DNA from: Rhynchospora pubera
Lineage: Eukaryota; Streptophyta; Magnoliopsida; Poales; Cyperaceae
NCBI GenBank assembly: GCA_028095005.1
Contig: CM051460.1
Coordinates: 151,523,461-151,587,460, forward strand
Reading direction: 5' to 3'
DNA: 64,000 bases
In this document: positions 33,101 to 44,897 of the stretch, in pieces
Layout of the letters: each line of letters starts with the position of its first letter
Position numbering within the stretch: position 1 is the first letter of the stretch
Made by a program: the position numbers and the translations under genes
The notes under the pieces: model-generated
What the model saw: the letters and a program-made list of their open reading frames with translations, nothing else
Told to the model about the DNA's origin: nothing
The model's database searches: none

Positions 33101-35430
33101 TCACAGTATGTCAGGAAGTGGCGACCTAGCTGTTTTGGGGCTCATTTCTTCTGATCTTTGCTCATCCTGTGCAGATTTTGATTCAATTGGATCAGGTTTA
33201 GGTACATAGGTTTTAGTCAAATACTTCGTCATTGCAAACTCCCGAAGTGTTTCCTGAGTAGATGACCTTGATGAACTCAGTTCTGGATCTGCACCCCCAC
33301 TGGTACTCTGAGCTAGACCAGAGTCGTGAGTGAACGGCAACTTCGACCTGGCAAACTCATGCTGCTGCTTCTGTTTTCTCACAAACTGATCAACCTGAGC
33401 CTGGAAAATAAACAAGTTTTTCATAGGACCTTCTTGTTTGGGGTTAATGCTACCATCTTCTTTTCGTAAGGGTTTTCCATGTGGGGATCGGGATAGCTGG
33501 GTCATAGCATCTGACAAGCGACACGAGGGTACTGTCTTCAGCCGGGACCGGAGGACCTTGAATGCAGATCTTTTCTTGGATGTAAAGCCTTCATCTGAGA
33601 CTTTTGAATATTGAGATGGAGTCTGAGGGAGCAGCATTAAAAGACCATACAGGCATTTCACAAGCCATGCATTCTTTTCAGGCTCAAGAAGATGGGGGTT
33701 TCAAGGAGCCGAACCAACTTGTCAAGGTGAACCCAGAACTTTATGTTTATGTCATCCTCCTTCAATGATTGTATCACACAATTTGCTAGATCATAAGCCT
33801 GAGCAAGAAAGCAGAGTGTTATAGTTGCCATGGAGGAGTGGCACCAGGAACGATATAAAGACAAAAACAATTCTTTGCCAGACGAGTTAACCAATGCCTG
33901 CCTTAGGATTGCTCTTAGTCCAGCCAGTTCAGATGATGTCACTAGAATCAAGTTCAGAGCCTGAACCATAGTGTCAGCAAAGCCGAGGTCACTTTCTTTC
34001 TCAAGTATAGCTGAGAACTCGCGATAAACCCTTTCAGCACCTAGAAGGACACAGAGTTGGCGTACTACCAAAGAACCCTTCTTCTCCAAGAGGGCATTAT
34101 TGGATTTGAAGTTATGGAGTAGATGGGCCACAAGGTCGGTGAAATGGCGATTCTCTTGGGCTACACAGGCGTGCACTTCTAGCACCAGTAATACAACCTC
34201 TTCAGAAGGATCTGAGAGTGCATTTAGAAGTGAACTAAAGATGTCATCCATGTGGTTTACAATCTCATTCCGATACTTCAGGACAAGATTTTGAATCCAG
34301 CGCAGTGCTTCAATCCTTGTTGTCACAAAAGAGCTAGTTAATTCTCTCCTTGCTATTTGGAGAACTTTTCCTACATCAAAACTTTCAGACGGTTCAGGTC
34401 TCAATCTGCGGATCTCTTCATTAGTCTCACATGCAGTTTCTCGTATTTTCTCTTCCTTGTCAGATATGCAAGGTAAAATGGCCCCCACTATATCAGCATA
34501 ATGAGGCACCAGCTGGTCACCAGCAAGCTTAACAAACTCACTGATCCACATAACAGATGTTAAACGAGTGAATTCATCAGTAGATCCACACCTTCTCACC
34601 AAAATATCAGCCATGCGACCATAATCTACATTTGGAGGGTTAGGACTTACTGGGGAGTTCTTAATCTCATAGAGAAATTCAGAGAGAGCAGAATCAGCCT
34701 GCTGCCTTATTTCGAGACTAGAATCGCTCAACATGTTAAATAAACCATCGAGAAAGTCAGGGAGGAAAGCAATCATGGCAATATCAGGAACACTATCTAA
34801 AACTGTGATCCATCCCACCAAGAATTGCCGCACATAAGGATTTAACACATTCATCCTCTCTTTCAATAGAGGTATGAATTCTTCTATGCTGAAAGTTTCA
34901 CTCTCAGTGACAATATCCTTGACAAGCCTATCTAAGAGATGAGCAGCACTCTGTACACTTGGGTCAGAATCAGCACTGAGCTTGCAGAGGGCATCAAATA
35001 TTCTATTAAAGAAGACAACGAACTCCCCCCTCACAACCTTTGCAATGTTATAGAGAGCTTCACACGCATAGTAGCGAACCCTGATTTCTTGGTCCAGAAA
35101 GGAGTTGACAACAGGTTCAACAATGTTCTCCAAGTGATCGGACATGTAGTATTTCAAATCAAGATGGGGCCCAGCTTCAGTCGTGAGACCAACCGTCACT
35201 CCAGCGAGTGCAATTAATCCACCCTTTCTGTGAAGGACCTGAGAAGAATAGGTGAACTCGTCAGTCAGCATTTTAATAAGAGCTGCTATCTTGTCATGCT
35301 CCCCTGCTGCTGCCAGCCTCTTTGTTATCTCTTCTATCTCGAGGGCTGCATTTTTCCTTTTCTCATAAAGCTTATCAGCAAGATTCCTTAACACAGAAGG
35401 GGGGACAATAGTAGATGCGTCAATCGTCAT
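33101..35430 (-). pseudogene. intronless VAC14 copy with a frameshift (probable retrocopy)
   Basis: From the ATG at 35430 (minus strand) a 590-codon frame encodes VAC14, the HEAT-repeat scaffold of the FAB1/PIKfyve-FIG4 complex that makes PtdIns(3,5)P2 on endosomal and vacuolar membranes. Conserved blocks include VRYYACEALYNIAKVVRG, SVQSAAHLLDRLVKDIV, LNPYVRQFLVGWITVLDSVPD and EIRQQADSALSEF. At about 33685-33690 the expected LETPIF-(8 residues)-LLEP region lacks 22 bp. The frame therefore ends after LSLKRMHGL, while the C-terminal part continues in another frame (KCLYGLLMLLPQ...) to 33101. The lesion lies in the C-terminal FIG4-binding domain. No introns interrupt about 2.3 kb, unlike the neighbouring genes and unlike what I recall for plant VAC14. 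There are about nine extra residues near position 88-98. A truncated HEAT protein could still be made. Confidence 0.8.
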
Positions 35431-35668
35431 GACTATCTAATAAAATTTCTCCATTCTTCTATGAATGATCAAACGCCAATTTACCTCCCTGATTTTCTCC
35501 TCCTCAAATTGGAATATAGAAATCCACCAAAAGAGCCAACTAGAGATATGAACCCTACCACTTTCTTCTTCTTTCACAAGATTGAGATAAAAACCTGATG
35601 CTCTTGATCCAGCGAGCAGAGGAAAATCCTAATTCCCTGGAAAAGAGGGAAACATGAGAAAAGAAAAT

Positions 35669-35701
<33 letters not shown>

Positions 35702-37087
35702 CAAGATTCGGTCTTTTTTTCTAGCTTGTATAAATTTAGACTTCTACTTTGTATATTTAGACATAAGAATAGTATGCTTGGAAGAGCCTTATTGTCTACT
35801 CTGAATTAATGTAGCTCTTTTAGTTCGCATGTTTCTTTACTTTAGGGTATCAAGAGGAGATCGAAATATGCACCTCAAAAAAAGATCAAAATATGTACCT
35901 TTATGAAAACTTTGAAATCCAGGTGTTCTCCATCACAGTTTGCACAAATAACGTATTCCAAAAGAACACGACCAAGAAGTTATCTTGCATCTATAGCTGG
36001 AGAAATTTCACTTGCATCATCTCATAAGAGCGTCACTACTTCTATTTTGGCAATCCTCTTGCACCCTGGTTAGTTAAAAGGGAAGGCGAAGAGGTAGATG
36101 ATGTGTAGAGTTCACAGGTGGAGAGGAAGAAGGGTGGCTGGTGAAGAACAGAACGAATGGAAGAAAAATGGGAACGAATGTTATTATATTTTCACTTGTC
36201 TTTGGTTAGTCTTATGTTTTTCCGTTACATCTCAATTGGGAGAATAACAACATATAGGCCCTGATCAAAATCCCATTTTTTTAACGTGGGATTTCATTTC
36301 ATTTCATTTCGTTGAAAAATTCTTGATCAAAATGAAGGAATTTGGTGTCATTTGGTTGGAATTCCTATGTAATTAGATCCAACGAAATCCTATGAAATCA
36401 ATTCAATTGAAATGAAATGAAATGAAATCCCACGTAAACTTCATTTTGATCAGGGCCATATGTTTACGAGGTTACAAGAAGTTAAAAAAAAACGATAACT
36501 ATGCTTAGTTATCCTTACCTCTTTATTATTATCCAAGCATACAACTAATATTTAAATTTTCTTTCATTTTCTATCCCTTCCTATGCTCCGTGTCCAAACC
36601 AAGCGTAAATTTTGTACAATCGTAAACTATAATTTATTTGTGACTTGTTTACGATACATTAGGCGAAACACATGTTAGACGCTTATCTGAAATATTGACC
36701 TTAAAAGAAATTCAGATTTATATCTATACGTTTTATTCAAAATGTGTGAAGAAAAACAAAAGGCGAAGAAGGAGCATTTTTTTTCCCGTTTTTTCTTTTA
36801 GAAAAAAGTGGTACAGAACACCAGCTCCATTTATATATATATTTTTAATCATCCAGCTCCAATTTTATTAATGAAACATCCTGAGGAAATCAATATCAGC
36901 ATATAAATATCAATTGCAATCCAAAATGGCGATATACTTTTACAGATCTTGAATAATATTAATACTTGTATAACAAAATGGGCACTAGAAATGGAACAAA
37001 AAGTTCAATTGTTACGCCAATATGTTGAAAAAACTCAAAATTCTAAGGAAAAAATTATCAATTTTAGACCTCTATTAAAAAAATATC
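35431..37087. other. intergenic region VAC14 copy to JMJ22
   Basis: 35431-35750 is the upstream flank of the VAC14 copy, including a GA microsatellite at 35670-35697. 36257-36457 is a MITE (separate entry). No gene is supported. 36800-37087 probably holds the JMJ22 3' UTR. Confidence 0.5.
36257..36457. mobile_element. foldback MITE (GGCCCTGATCAAAAT ends)
   Basis: This is a 201-bp near-palindrome. It begins GGCCCTGATCAAAAT and ends with GATCAGGGCC, with ATTTCATTTCATTTC arms pairing with GAAATGAAATGAAAT. Three bases ATA flank each side, which would suit a PIF/Harbinger-type 3-bp duplication, but this is weak. It is the same family as 1645-1985. Confidence 0.7.
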
Positions 37088-38994
37088 TCAGAGAGAAAAT
37101 TTAAAACCGCCAGAATTAGAATCCGCAGCTGATTCCCAGAAAGTCATCTTTTTCTGCTTGGCAGCCTTCTCTTCCGCTTTTAGTTTCAGTTGATTGATCA
37201 AGCCAGGATACTTGGCATCGATTGCATTCTTGAATTTATCATGTAGGTTAATACGGTCATTTGTTCCTGAGACAAGCACACTTGCATTGGGTTTCTTCAG
37301 GAAATCCAAGACATTCAACAAATTTCTCCTGTGATAGAGAAGAGAATTAAATTAATTCCCCCATTGACTTCAATTTAGCATGTCAGTAATCTGAAATTCC
37401 AACTAGTAAGTCCTGGTAAAGGTATTGTACTAACTAAAACAAAGCACTTTCTCCCAAAAAAGAAAAGACAAATTTAGACCTTGTGGAAAGACAAATTCAA
37501 ATGCAATCAAACATAAAAGAAATGACTATAAGGTCACTTTTTGATAGTGTAATCTGACTAAAAGCAATATATTCTTCTAATTAGGCATGAATGACCCTTG
37601 TGGAAAGGCAATAGTACCAAAACCAAGTACTAACAAAACATTAACTAAGATCCTGTGACCTGTCTGAGTTTGTACAGGAAAGAATCAAACAGTACGCTAA
37701 AAGAAGTTACAAATCATATATAGAATTTATACCTGCTCACATAGTTCTGGGTGATCGCAATCGACTCCTCCAAATTAATTACCAAGTGCCACCATCCATT
37801 GGGAACAAAAATTACCTCTCCAGCTTTGCACACACATTCAACTGGCCTCTTCTCCCAATCCCTACATGACCCATAAAAGTTCATGAACCACTCCATTATC
37901 GAAACAGGACATGCCACCTCAGCGCCATCTGGGCTAGGATGCACACCAGGAGGGACCACTTCAGGTGGAAACAATATCCATTTCTTTGACCCCTTTATCA
38001 CAGCATTCCAAGCAGAGGTTGAATTTGGGTCCACATGGAATGATGAACCCGACCCAGCTGGGCCCATTATGATCCACCTGTAATCTGGCCTCTCTTTTCC
38101 CAAAACTGAGAATAAATCCTCCCTGAAATAAACAGGTACATCAAAATCTGAACCTAATTGTGTGACTTTGTCAGCAAATTTTGGGTCAAAAAGGTACAGA
38201 GGTCTTTCTTCCTGAACTGAATCTGAGTACTGAAAGTATTTTTCAAGTGGCATCTTCACGGGTCCAACAGCAAACTCAGTCCCAGAACAAGTCTCTAGAA
38301 GGTATCCACGTGTCCATTTCTTAATGGCTGGCCAAGTGTCAATGCAGCCTTCCAGAAGTACCGGCTTGTTCGGTTCCTCAAAGCAGGATATAAATTCTTC
38401 TACCGAAAGGCCTCTTCTTCTCTGAATATCATCTCTTTTGAGCCATTCAGATTTGAATTCCATGTTGGTGCATAGATAGCTCTGGAAGAGGTAGTCTGAG
38501 TAGAAATTTGCAATCTTCAGTGATTTCGGCATGGAAGGTGGTTTACCAGTAAGTGAGCTGATGTAAGTACACTTCCATGATTGGATGAAAGAGAATTGAC
38601 CATCAAAATTTGAAAGAACGAGGGACCGCCATAGTGGATCGTGGGACGAGAACACGTAAGCCGACTTGCTGGCAGTTGAAAACCCCGCAAGGTCTGTTGC
38701 ACCGAGAAGTGACAGAATGTCAAGTAAGAGATCATCAGGGAGCCGGTACAGGTTCCCGAGACCGGTATCTCGCAAATTGGTTCTACAATTGGGACCCAGT
38801 AGCAGATTGCCTAGAGGCTGTATGGGTAAATGCGTGAGAGAAGAAGAGGATGTTTGTTTGAGATTGAAAGCGAAGTTGGAGTCTTGATCCTGTTCTATGG
38901 AGGTTTGAAGGGTTTTGGGTTTTCGTTTCTTTTTTATCTTCATTTTGGGTTTGTCAAGTTTTAGCTTGGTGAGAGCGAGAAAACCACGAGGCAT
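37088..38994 (-). CDS. F-box/JmjC domain protein JMJ22
   Basis: There are two minus-strand exons: 38994-37733 and 37328-37088. The donor is AGCAG|GTATAA and the acceptor CACAG|GAG; together they encode 500 residues. A basic N-terminus (KMKIKKKRKPK, about 18-28) could act in nuclear import. An F-box lies at about 83-130 (LYRLPDDLLLDILSLLGATDLAGFS). The JmjC domain spans about 200-420. The metal ligands are visible as H320 and D322 (SSFHVDP) and H403 (NGWWHLVIN), and the downstream KW (338-339) fits 2-oxoglutarate binding. The Arabidopsis orthologue JMJ22 is reported as a histone arginine demethylase promoting light-dependent seed germination with JMJ20. All catalytic positions are intact. A TG/AG microsatellite (38999-39032) lies just before the ATG. 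Confidence 0.92.
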
Positions 38995-39000
38995 TCGTGT

Positions 39001-39034
<34 letters not shown>

Positions 39035-40257
39035 GCTTAAAACTGAGCTGCCAGCTGCCAAGCCTTTGAAAGACAAAATAAAAGGGAGAGTAATAAAAAC
39101 AGTGGGAGGAGGAATGAAAGAAGGAAACAGGGGGTAGAAATGAAAAGGATTGATTAGTTTAGTTTTAGGGTTGCAAGTTGCAACGAGACAACCAGAGGGA
39201 AGAGGAAGGGTAATAATGGGCTGTTTTGAAAAGACTATTAAAGGAAAAATCTGTTAAAAGCCTATTTAAGCCCATTTAATTCGCTGCCATGAGAGCACTA
39301 AAACCATTTAAGCCCATTTAAGCCCACAAAGCAATTCCGATTTCCGAGTAAGAACTTATCCCAAGTCCAAGAGTTCCAAACATAGATATTTCTATGGTTT
39401 GGATCTTGAATTGGATGGCTAGGGTATTTATACTATTATTACTAGGTGACAAGTTTGCTAGTGGGGCAGTGGTGTTCGGTTCAATAATGCGAGGATTATT
39501 CGAATTTTGTCTTGGAAAGTTTCGATCGAAGTTGTGTCACGGGTACAAATTTGTTATAGAGTTCGCTATCATTGCTTGGTTAGGCTCAGTGTTTGTCTTG
39601 TCTGGGGCTCTGGGCCGCTTTCTCACGTTAATTTGACGATTCGGGTCAAGCTAATCTGGGAGGATTTAGGAGATTAAATTGTTGCCACCTCATGCTTCAG
39701 AGAAGACAAGTTGGCATTAATTAAACATAGAATTATTATATTTATTGGCATTAATTAAAAAAATCAAGATAAATGTTCCAAAATTCAAAGCATCAACCAC
39801 AGTTCATTGCACCAAAAGATACACTGGATTCAAAGATGAATAGAATTTACACCAAGCATTCAAAACAAAAACAAAAAGAAAAAGTGGGATAGCAATAACA
39901 ACAGAAGTACAACAATACTAATACCCAACAACTGATAAAAAAAAAAATACTAATACCCAACAAGCTAGGCCTTAGTCCCTAGAGCAGCAACCTGTATGAT
40001 CACTCTATATCAAGTCATGCATCAAAATATTAAACACACTCTCCAGCATAAAAAAAAGATGCACTAGAACTAAATACCCTTTGACTCTCTAAAGCAAAGA
40101 TTTTTCTTTTGCCTTGTGGCAGGTGACATGTGTAGGAGCACTACCAAGCCTACATTTTTTGCCGTTCGACCGAAAGTGTACCTAATTCCAAGAGAAAGCA
40201 CCAGGCTCCAGCTAAGCAAAAAATTTGATCGCACAATGCACTACTTGAACCAGTATT
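38995..40257. other. intergenic region JMJ22 to DUF593 gene
   Basis: 38995-39350 is the JMJ22 promoter region, with a TG/AG microsatellite and several agcccattta repeats like plant site II (TGGGCY) elements. The 80-codon + frame at 39394-39636 is hydrophobic but unrecognised; I do not call it. A tiny poly(A) insertion with target duplication lies at 39914-39963. Confidence 0.5.
39914..39963 (+). mobile_element. minimal poly(A) retroposon with 18-bp target duplication
   Basis: AATACTAATACCCAACAA occurs at 39914-39931 and 39946-39963. Between the copies is ctgat followed by A residues. Together with 32670-32726 this suggests repeated, almost fully 5'-truncated retroposition by elements ending ACT(C/G)AT-poly(A). 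Confidence 0.65.
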
Positions 40258-42070
40258 TCATGATGTTTTAACATACCTGATTTGCAGAGGCTTTTTCTTG
40301 GCAAAAAATGTGGATTTGAACCATTGGAATGAGAACTGGAGAAGAACAACATGGAAATACTATTATTATCAGAACCAGACCTCAAGAAAATTTCTTACAT
40401 AAATCCAAATCCATAAAATTTTTGCTATTGCTCACAAATACTTGTAACAAGTAAAACGAACTTCTCTCAGATCCTTTTGAAAAAATAATAACTATATCTC
40501 ATTAACACAAAAATAACTTTCTACACGCCTAATAGGTAGGAGTTATGTAAATATCTTTGAGGTAATTGTAAATACGTTGATATTGTGTGTGCTATGTGCC
40601 AAAAAAGAAAATCCTGCTTATACTTCAGCTAATATTTGATGCATAAAGAAGTGGATTGCAAATATAAAACATTACCTTCAAGATCGGAAAAATTGCGAAC
40701 CTCTTGAAGAAACCACCCCGCTTAACAACCCTTTTCTTTTGCAGGCCAGATTCCTCAGACAACTTTTGCTTAATCTCCTTCAATTTAATTCCTTTCTTTT
40801 TCTCCATTTCCATAGAATTGATCACTTCTCTCATAGATTCTCTCTCTTTCTCCAGTACCATCACTCTCTCACATAGCTTTCTGATCTCTTCTTCATCCAC
40901 ACCCAACACAGAACTAGATTTACTATCCACATATTCGTCAGACTTTGGTATTGATGTACTCTGCACAGTGTCTATGGTGCATGCATGGTCGGGGATGTCA
41001 TCATATTCATACTTGTCAAAATCAAGTCGAGAGCCAGAGCTAGAGCTTGACAGATGCCTAATCTGATTTGAAGAAATAGGGGATTGTTTGACGACCTGTT
41101 TCTCCATTATTGTTGCATCATCCAACTGTAAACAATATGCAAAATTATAGTAATGACAATAATTAAATTAAAGCACCCTGGCTTAAATTTTGTTAAAAAA
41201 AAAAGAAATGAATGTTCTCGATTTGGTTCCAAAAAGTGAAAAGGCTTGAATTTCATAACCTACCAGTCAAACATTGCAGCATGACCAATACCACTGCATA
41301 GTTTATTCTCAATTTTTCTTATAAATTTTCATTGTCAGTTGGCTTTCTATTACATGAATCCAATATAATGAGATTATTGAGGCTACTACGAGGTTTTTTA
41401 TGCCCAAATAAAGGCCACGGACTATTTAAAATACCAAAACAGTGATTCAAACAGACTGGTTTCAAACCTACCAGCTATCAAATACTCAAAAAAAAAAAGG
41501 TAATTCAGTTAAATTAATATAAGCATGATCAACAATTTCTGACATAATAATTTGACAAATGCAGCTTCCAAGTACAATGAATCTGCTAAATCTGAAAAGG
41601 CAAATGCTAACAAGGAATCAAGTAACTAACCCAAAAACCTCACTAATTAATTTCCCAAGCACATTACAATAAAAACAGTAGATTGATTCACTAACCGTGT
41701 GGTTCAGCCAATGAGGCAAATCATCAAACACCTTCTTGCAATCCACAAGCTCATTCGACAGAGACAAAATCCTCTCCTCTCTCTCAAACAAAACCTCCTC
41801 CAGCGCCTCGACCTCGACCGGATAGCGCGCCATTTGCTCCTCAGCGAACCGCCTGAACTGTCTCAACTCCAGCATTGCGTCAGATTTCTCGCGCTGGAGG
41901 CGACGAATCATGGCCATGGACTCGGCGGCGGCGGTGGCGGCGGCGGCGCGCTCAGCGTCGAGCTCCACCAATAACTGGTCGATTCTCCGACGGTGGTCGG
42001 AGCAGCAGCGGCACGGGGTGGAGTAAGGGGACACGTGGCATGGGGAGAAGTGGGATTCATTGTCTGACAT
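40258..42070 (-). CDS. GTD-binding (zein-binding, DUF593) protein
   Basis: Minus-strand exons at 42070-41696, 41125-40676 and probably 40335-40258 have matching phase and give 300 residues. Exon 1 holds the GTD-binding/DUF593 coiled coil (CRCCSDHRRRIDQLLVELDAERAAAATA...FAEEQMARYPVEVEALEEVLFEREERILSL), about residues 18-112. Exon 2 is a low-complexity Ser/Asp-rich stretch, then a second coiled coil (EEEIRKLCERVMVLEKERESMREVINSMEMEKKKG) and a basic segment (KKRVVKRGGFFKRF). Proteins with this domain (MyoB family, FLOURY1) act as membrane-anchored myosin XI adaptors. No N-terminal membrane segment is seen here, and the protein is short for the family. If the last donor at 40675 is not used, the frame ends at 40625 with a different tail. 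Confidence 0.8.
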
Positions 42071-42474
42071 TAGTGGGTTTGGTTTGGTTTGAGAGGCTTA
42101 GGCGGGAGAGAAAGGAATTTGGAAAGGGAAATTTGAGAAAGACAGTAAAAAAAAAAAAAAGAAAGAAAAATGGAGGTTGGTTGGTGGTTTTTTGTTGTGG
42201 TGGGTTGTTGTGTTGTGTTGCTTGAGGAGTAAACTAAAATCCCAAGTGAAGACGCGGTGTGGGAGAAGGAAAGGAAAGGAGGGTAAAAACGGAAATTATA
42301 TAATATTTTAATAAAGAGAAGAATTGGCAGTGAATATGAAGAAGATTTGGTAATAGAAACTAGAAAGTATTGTCAGATAGTGCCTGCTAATAATAAAATA
42401 TAACAGTTATTTATTCCATGTTTGGTAATTTTTAATTAGTGTGATTTAAAAGTATTGGAGGGTTCTTTTGTTTA

Positions 42475-42511
<37 letters not shown>

Positions 42512-42844
42512 TCGGACAGGTAGGAAAAAGAATGCACCACTGCATGTCTCGTAAATTTTGCAACCACAAAAAGAGAGAAAACGTTATCAAAATATAAAAT
42601 TGTTTTCTATTTAGATATAGAAAATCCATTTGTTTTTCTATTTATTAAATTCAATTAATATTATGCTCTCTGTAGCATATAACGGGAATCTTTTTGTAAA
42701 TTTTACCGAAAATGAGGAAAAGGTAAGATAAAATTTTCAAACATTTGAAAATTAAATAAAAATTCGCATAATCATCTAAAACATTTAGTTATTATGTTTT
42801 TAGATTAACTAGATCAACAGAATCAGATCCTCATAAAAGCACTA
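42071..42844. other. intergenic DNA upstream of the DUF593 gene
   Basis: The first 200 bases are the presumed 5' UTR and promoter of the minus-strand gene, with an A-run at 42147-42160. A TTA/ATT trinucleotide microsatellite lies at 42474-42509. The rest is AT-rich with no gene. Confidence 0.5.
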
Positions 42845-44401
42845 TGTTGTCCCTAATTTAAAGGCCTAGAGGGGGGTGAATAGGCACAAAAGCAAAGTTC
42901 TAAACCGGTATGGTCAAAAATTGGTTCAATTCAAACTTGGTCTAACAAATACAATCAACACACAAGCAATTCACAATGCAAGGAAAGTAAAGAGAGAAGA
43001 GAAGAAGTGACACGCGATATATTACGGAGTTCCGACCCGCTAGGAAGTGCTAGCCTTAGTCGTACGTCTCCGGGAGTTCCGCAACCTCGAAATGGGCGCG
43101 CTCCGTTCAATTCCACAACGAACGGGACTACAAATTCAAACCAAATCACCTTGTTACAATTAATCTCAAGGTGGATTGGCCTAACTCAATTAAACAAGCT
43201 CAAACACTCAAAGGATTGAGGCTCTAACCAAATCACTCAACAAATCTAGCAATTAACACTAGTGGATTGGTTTTGCACACTCTAATCTCAATGATTTTGC
43301 TAAAATAATGCTCAAACACAAGAGAGAGTAATGTCTAACTGGTTGGAGCTCAAAAGGGAGGAGTTTCAAAGGTTTCAAAAGTGTCTAAACAGTTCCAAAA
43401 GGCCCCATATATATAGAGGGCGCCAACAGCTCCAAAAACCAGTCAAAACAGACTCTACCGTTATACAACGCTATATGGCGTTGTACAACGCAGAAATAGC
43501 CGTTGAAAAATCAAACGGTCACAGACAATAACGTTGTGAGTTGTCAGAGCGTTGTGTAACGTTGTATAGCGTTGCACAACGCTTCAGCAAAAATCCAAAG
43601 CAGAAGCTCGACAGTTCCGTTGGAACTTGTCAGAGAGTTGTGTAACGCTTGGTAGCGTTGCACAACGAAGTCAAGAAAAGAAACAAGGCAGAACTGACAA
43701 ACTCAAACAATATTGTCAGAACGTCATACGACGCTGACTGACGTCACACAACGTCGTCGTTGCACAACGCTATTCAGCGTTGCACTACGCGGACAGAGCG
43801 ACTGAGCGAAGTTTAGAGCGTCACACAACGCTACGATGCATGGAACATGGCAGCATGCATGCAGCATCGATGCAGATCGATGTCTGAGCAATGCAGAGTC
43901 GCCTGCTTCAGACTACGTTGTACAACGCTGAATAGCGTTACACAACATAGGAGCGGAAATGTTGTGTAACGTTACTTAGCGTTGCACAATGTTCTGACAA
44001 GGGGAAATAATGGATTTAACAGGTTTAAAAGCAAATGAACTAACGTTGCACAACGCTACTGAGCGTTGTGTAACGCTGTTCCAACCTTGTCAGAGTTTTG
44101 CAATTTAAGAGCGAATTAACTCTGCGTTGTGTAACGGCAACTGGCGTTGTATGACGCTGGACAGAAAAACTGAGCATTTTACCAGCAAATTGATTGAGAT
44201 TAGTTTAGAGTTTAATTAAACCTTAACTACTGAATCTAACTAGACCAAAGCAATCTCTTGAAGCTCCAAACTAAGTGCCACACTTGCTTTAATCCATTCT
44301 TCAATAAATCTAGCTATAAAGCACTAAGAAGAGATGTTAGTTTTAAGGGTTTCGGTGTTGTTTTGCAAATCGGCAAATCGAGAGAAAATGTTTAACCAAC
44401 A
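42845..44401 (-). mobile_element. LTR of a minus-strand retrotransposon (3' LTR)
   Basis: Read on the minus strand, the segment starts TGTTGGTTAAAC directly after a polypurine tract and ends GGGACAACA, giving the expected TGTTG...CAACA inverted ends over 1557 bp. A TATA box (CTATATATATGG on the minus strand, 43416-43405) sits about 985 bp in, defining a long U3. The sequence CCTATTCACCCCCCTCTAGG near the 3' end is common in the R/U5 of plant Copia (SIRE-type) LTRs. No primer-binding site follows on the low-coordinate side, so this is a 3' or partial element end. U3 is filled with palindromic motifs (43455-44160). Confidence 0.7.
43455..44160. repeat. cluster of GCGTTGTACAACGC-type palindromes in the LTR U3
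   Basis: About ten sites follow the pattern (g)cgttgYRYaacgc. Many are paired as one palindrome, 3-6 bases, then a second palindrome: for example acgttgtacaacgctgaa-tagcgttacacaac near 43914 and gttgtgtaacgttactta-gcgttgcacaa near 43961. The variants interchange TACA, TGTA, TGCA and CACA in the centre. The motif is absent from the surrounding genes but recurs at 46597-46735. Confidence 0.8.
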
Positions 44402-44414
44402 ATCTCCCCCTTTT
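44402..44414 (-). other. polypurine tract of the minus-strand retroelement
   Basis: On the minus strand the sequence is AAAAGGGGGAGAT immediately before the LTR start TGTTGG, the usual Copia plus-strand priming site. It sits in the loop and stem edge of a 24-bp inverted repeat (44354-44377 with 44412-44435, one mismatch). Confidence 0.7.
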
Positions 44415-44897
44415 GCCGAGTTGCAAAACAACACCTAAGGTAAATTTGGGACTTGATATAACAAGGCGGAATACCACAAATTACCTAATTCTCCTCCTTT
44501 TTGCAAATAGGAAAAAAAATACCCAAAACGCCCTTGATTAAAAAATCATAAAGATCCTCCCCCTTTCGAAAAGAATTTGGCCACTAAGTTCATTTGATTA
44601 GGAGTATCTAACAAGGTTTAATGAAGGCATAAACTAACAATTATAGACCATGCATGCATATTAAAAGAAAAAGAGCTAATTATATAAAAAAAACGAAGCC
44701 ATTTAGCACAACCATAATTCATTAAAACATAACATAATTCATGCAACATCCATATAGCAAAACAAAGCCATTTAGCACAACTTAGTCATTCAAAACAACG
44801 AAAAAAGCACACAAGAGATACGAAAGGCAAAGAAACTACGAAAATCAAAATAAAGAGAAAAGAGAGGGCTAAGGCTTGGAGACGGTTTCGGCTATGA

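Noticed and set aside
39394..39636. 80-codon hydrophobic + strand frame
   Set aside because: No homology recognised and no conserved context; may be chance.
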